A DNA stretch of 5,290 nucleotides from Armatimonadota bacterium (GTDB lineage: Bacteria > Armatimonadota > Armatimonadia > Armatimonadales > Armatimonadaceae). Made by a program: the position numbers and the translations under genes. The stretch is taken from positions 1 to 5,290 of the forward strand of contig JAURHZ010000166.1 in NCBI GenBank assembly GCA_030833025.1, in the 5' to 3' direction. Positions 4,155 to 5,290 of this stretch are shown one piece after another; position 1 is the first letter of the stretch; the number at the start of each line of letters is the position of its first letter. The notes beneath the pieces were generated by a model. It was not told where the DNA came from and searched no databases. It saw only the letters and a program-made list of their open reading frames with translations.

Positions 4155-5290
4155 CTAGTGAGCGAGCTTGATTTCTTCGCCCTCGGCCATCTTTGGCTCT
4201 TTGAAGAAGATCTGGAAGCCAATAGCAGACAAGAGCGTCAGGACCGCTGGGACAATAAAGATCATCGGCCAGTTGACGACATTTGCGCCATTGACAACCG
4301 TGGTAAAGCCATCCTGCAGCTTTCCAGAGAGGATTGAGCCGAGGTAGTTTCCGATACCAAGTGTTACCAGAGTAAACATCGATTGCGCAGAACCACGGAT
4401 GTCCTTTGGTGCAACACGGTCAATGTAGAAGTAGCTCGTCACGAAGACGAAGGCGAAGCCGACTCCGTGGAGGGAGAGGGACAATACAACTGGGGTTACA
4501 AGCTTCGTCGCAAAGATGAAGTAGCGCAGTGCCCAGGCAAGCGTTCCAATAACAAGGGTTGTACGCATCCCGAACTTGCGAATCGCAATCGGTAGCAACA
4601 CAGCAAGCGAGATGACTTCAGCAATCTGGCTCGTCGCCTTGTAAGGAGCAATCTGCGATTCAGGTACACCGAGACTGCCAAGGAACTGGCCAGAAAGGGT
4701 GTAGAAGAACTGGAATTCAGCGGATGCAACCAGCGAGATGATGATGAATGCTGTGAATCCAGGGACCTTCTTAAAGAGGTCGAATGCCTTGAGGAATGCC
4801 CAAGGATCAGGAGCATCGGTCTTTGGAGGTGTATGAGGGACCAAGAAGGATGCGACTGCCCAGAGGACGGCTGCACCTGTCGAGATGGTCATTTCCGAAA
4901 CAGGGATGGACTTGAGGTTTTCCTTCGCCCACATCACTGCGAATGCAACGACAACCCAGCCGATGGTTCCCATCGTACGGATGATAGAGAATGCCTTTTC
5001 GCGCTCTGCTTCGGTGGAACCTTCCTCTTGGCCGAGGTGATGCAGGGTGATGGAGTTTCCAATACCAATCGTTGGAGCAAATGCGATGGACCAGATTACC
5101 AGCCACAGACCGAGGCCGCTGACAGGAATCAAGCCACCAATCATGTCACCAACCTGTGTCTGGCTAGACATCATGTATGCGGAACCCGCACAGACAATAC
5201 CTGCGACACCCATGAAGAGCTGACCAGGGACCTTACGGTCAACCAGCTGGCCGCCCACGAATGGGACAACAATACAAGCCAGCCACAGGA
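4155..5290 (-). CDS. Nucleoside:H+ symporter family MFS transporter (N-terminus outside window)
   Basis: This is a membrane permease of the NHS branch of the major facilitator superfamily, the family of E. coli NupG and XapB, which import nucleosides with protons. 377 residues are visible. The frame is open to the window edge, and a GTG at 5258 codes an internal valine because LWLACIVVPF precedes it. TM1 and most of TM2 are missing, perhaps 35-50 residues. Family marks are the TM2-3 loop GGQLVDRK (visible 12-19), the TM4 block FAPTIGIGNSITLHHL (70-85, compare MPTxxLxNSxxxHHL), RTMGTIGW (104-111), and LHGVGFAFVFVT followed by APKDIRGSAQ (293-302). Ten further spans can be placed near 24-41, 58-77, 106-121, 136-151, 178-195, 221-236, 242-260, 266-288, 303-321 and 341-362, giving 12 in total. 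The C-terminus is short and charged. The terminator at 4092-4123 ends its transcript. Substrate is inferred from family only; some family members may carry other sugars or nucleoside-like compounds. Confidence 0.9.
   Translation of the reverse strand, partial: LWLACIVVPFVGGQLVDRKVPGQLFMGVAGIVCAGSAYMMSSQTQVGDMIGGLIPVSGLGLWLVIWSIAFAPTIGIGNSITLHHLGQEEGSTEAEREKAFSIIRTMGTIGWVVVAFAVMWAKENLKSIPVSEMTISTGAAVLWAVASFLVPHTPPKTDAPDPWAFLKAFDLFKKVPGFTAFIIISLVASAEFQFFYTLSGQFLGSLGVPESQIAPYKATSQIAEVISLAVLLPIAIRKFGMRTTLVIGTLAWALRYFIFATKLVTPVVLSLSLHGVGFAFVFVTSYFYIDRVAPKDIRGSAQSMFTLVTLGIGNYLGSILSGKLQDGFTTVVNGANVVNWPMIFIVPAVLTLLSAIGFQIFFKEPKMAEGEEIKLAH

Noticed and set aside
5256..5258. GTG as the start codon of the transporter
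   Set aside because: The frame stays open to the window edge with family-like residues (LWLACIVVPF) before it, and a start here would remove TM1 and TM2. The gene is therefore treated as cut by the window.
1..5290. Search by eye for CRISPR repeats, insertion-sequence ends, tRNA cloverleafs, toxin-antitoxin or defence genes
   Set aside because: Nothing beyond short chance repeats was seen. The coding content is housekeeping, with no mobile-element marks.

Overview
The window is a compact bacterial chromosome segment, near 50% GC by eye, with seven protein genes, two of them cut by the window edges. It contains no rRNA, tRNA, CRISPR array, insertion sequence or phage gene that I can see. The taxon is uncertain. 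The NAD-dependent ligase, Hpt, Maf and MutY are nearly universal in bacteria. The transporter belongs to the nucleoside:H+ symporter (NHS) branch of the major facilitator superfamily, which I associate mainly with Planctomycetota/Verrucomicrobiota, Bacteroidota and Armatimonadota-like bacteria. That association comes from memory and is only a weak pointer.

Layout. (1) Bases 1-349, minus strand: the 5' part of ligA (NAD-dependent DNA ligase), cut just at its adenylated active-site lysine. (2) Bases 350-623: a divergent intergenic region holding the ligA and hpt leaders, an imperfect inverted repeat and a few tiny ORFs of doubtful meaning. (3) Bases 624-2974, plus strand: a tight five-gene run with gaps of 11, 5, 13 and 21 nt. 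Its genes are hpt (purine salvage), an unknown 142-residue helical protein, a maf-type nucleotide pyrophosphatase, an unknown 126-residue protein with one C-terminal membrane helix, and an unknown 109-residue acidic helical protein. (4) Bases 2983-4074, minus strand: mutY, convergent with the run and only 8 nt from it. (5) Bases 4092-4123: a textbook intrinsic terminator for minus-strand transcripts. (6) Bases 4155-5290, minus strand: an NHS-family nucleoside transporter whose N-terminus lies outside the window.

How the genes fit together. Every recognisable gene touches nucleotides or DNA integrity: nucleoside uptake, purine base salvage (Hpt), removal of non-canonical nucleotides (Maf), repair of A opposite 8-oxoguanine (MutY) and nick sealing (LigA). 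Only the hpt-to-109-residue-protein run looks like one operon. The transporter, mutY and ligA appear to be separate transcription units, so the theme may be coincidence. The three unknown operon members are the least explained part of the window. I found no convincing evidence of a new multi-gene system. The best leads are these small proteins, an altered 8-oxoG-recognition loop in MutY, and a mutY start codon that sits 17 nt downstream of a strong terminator with no visible ribosome binding site.
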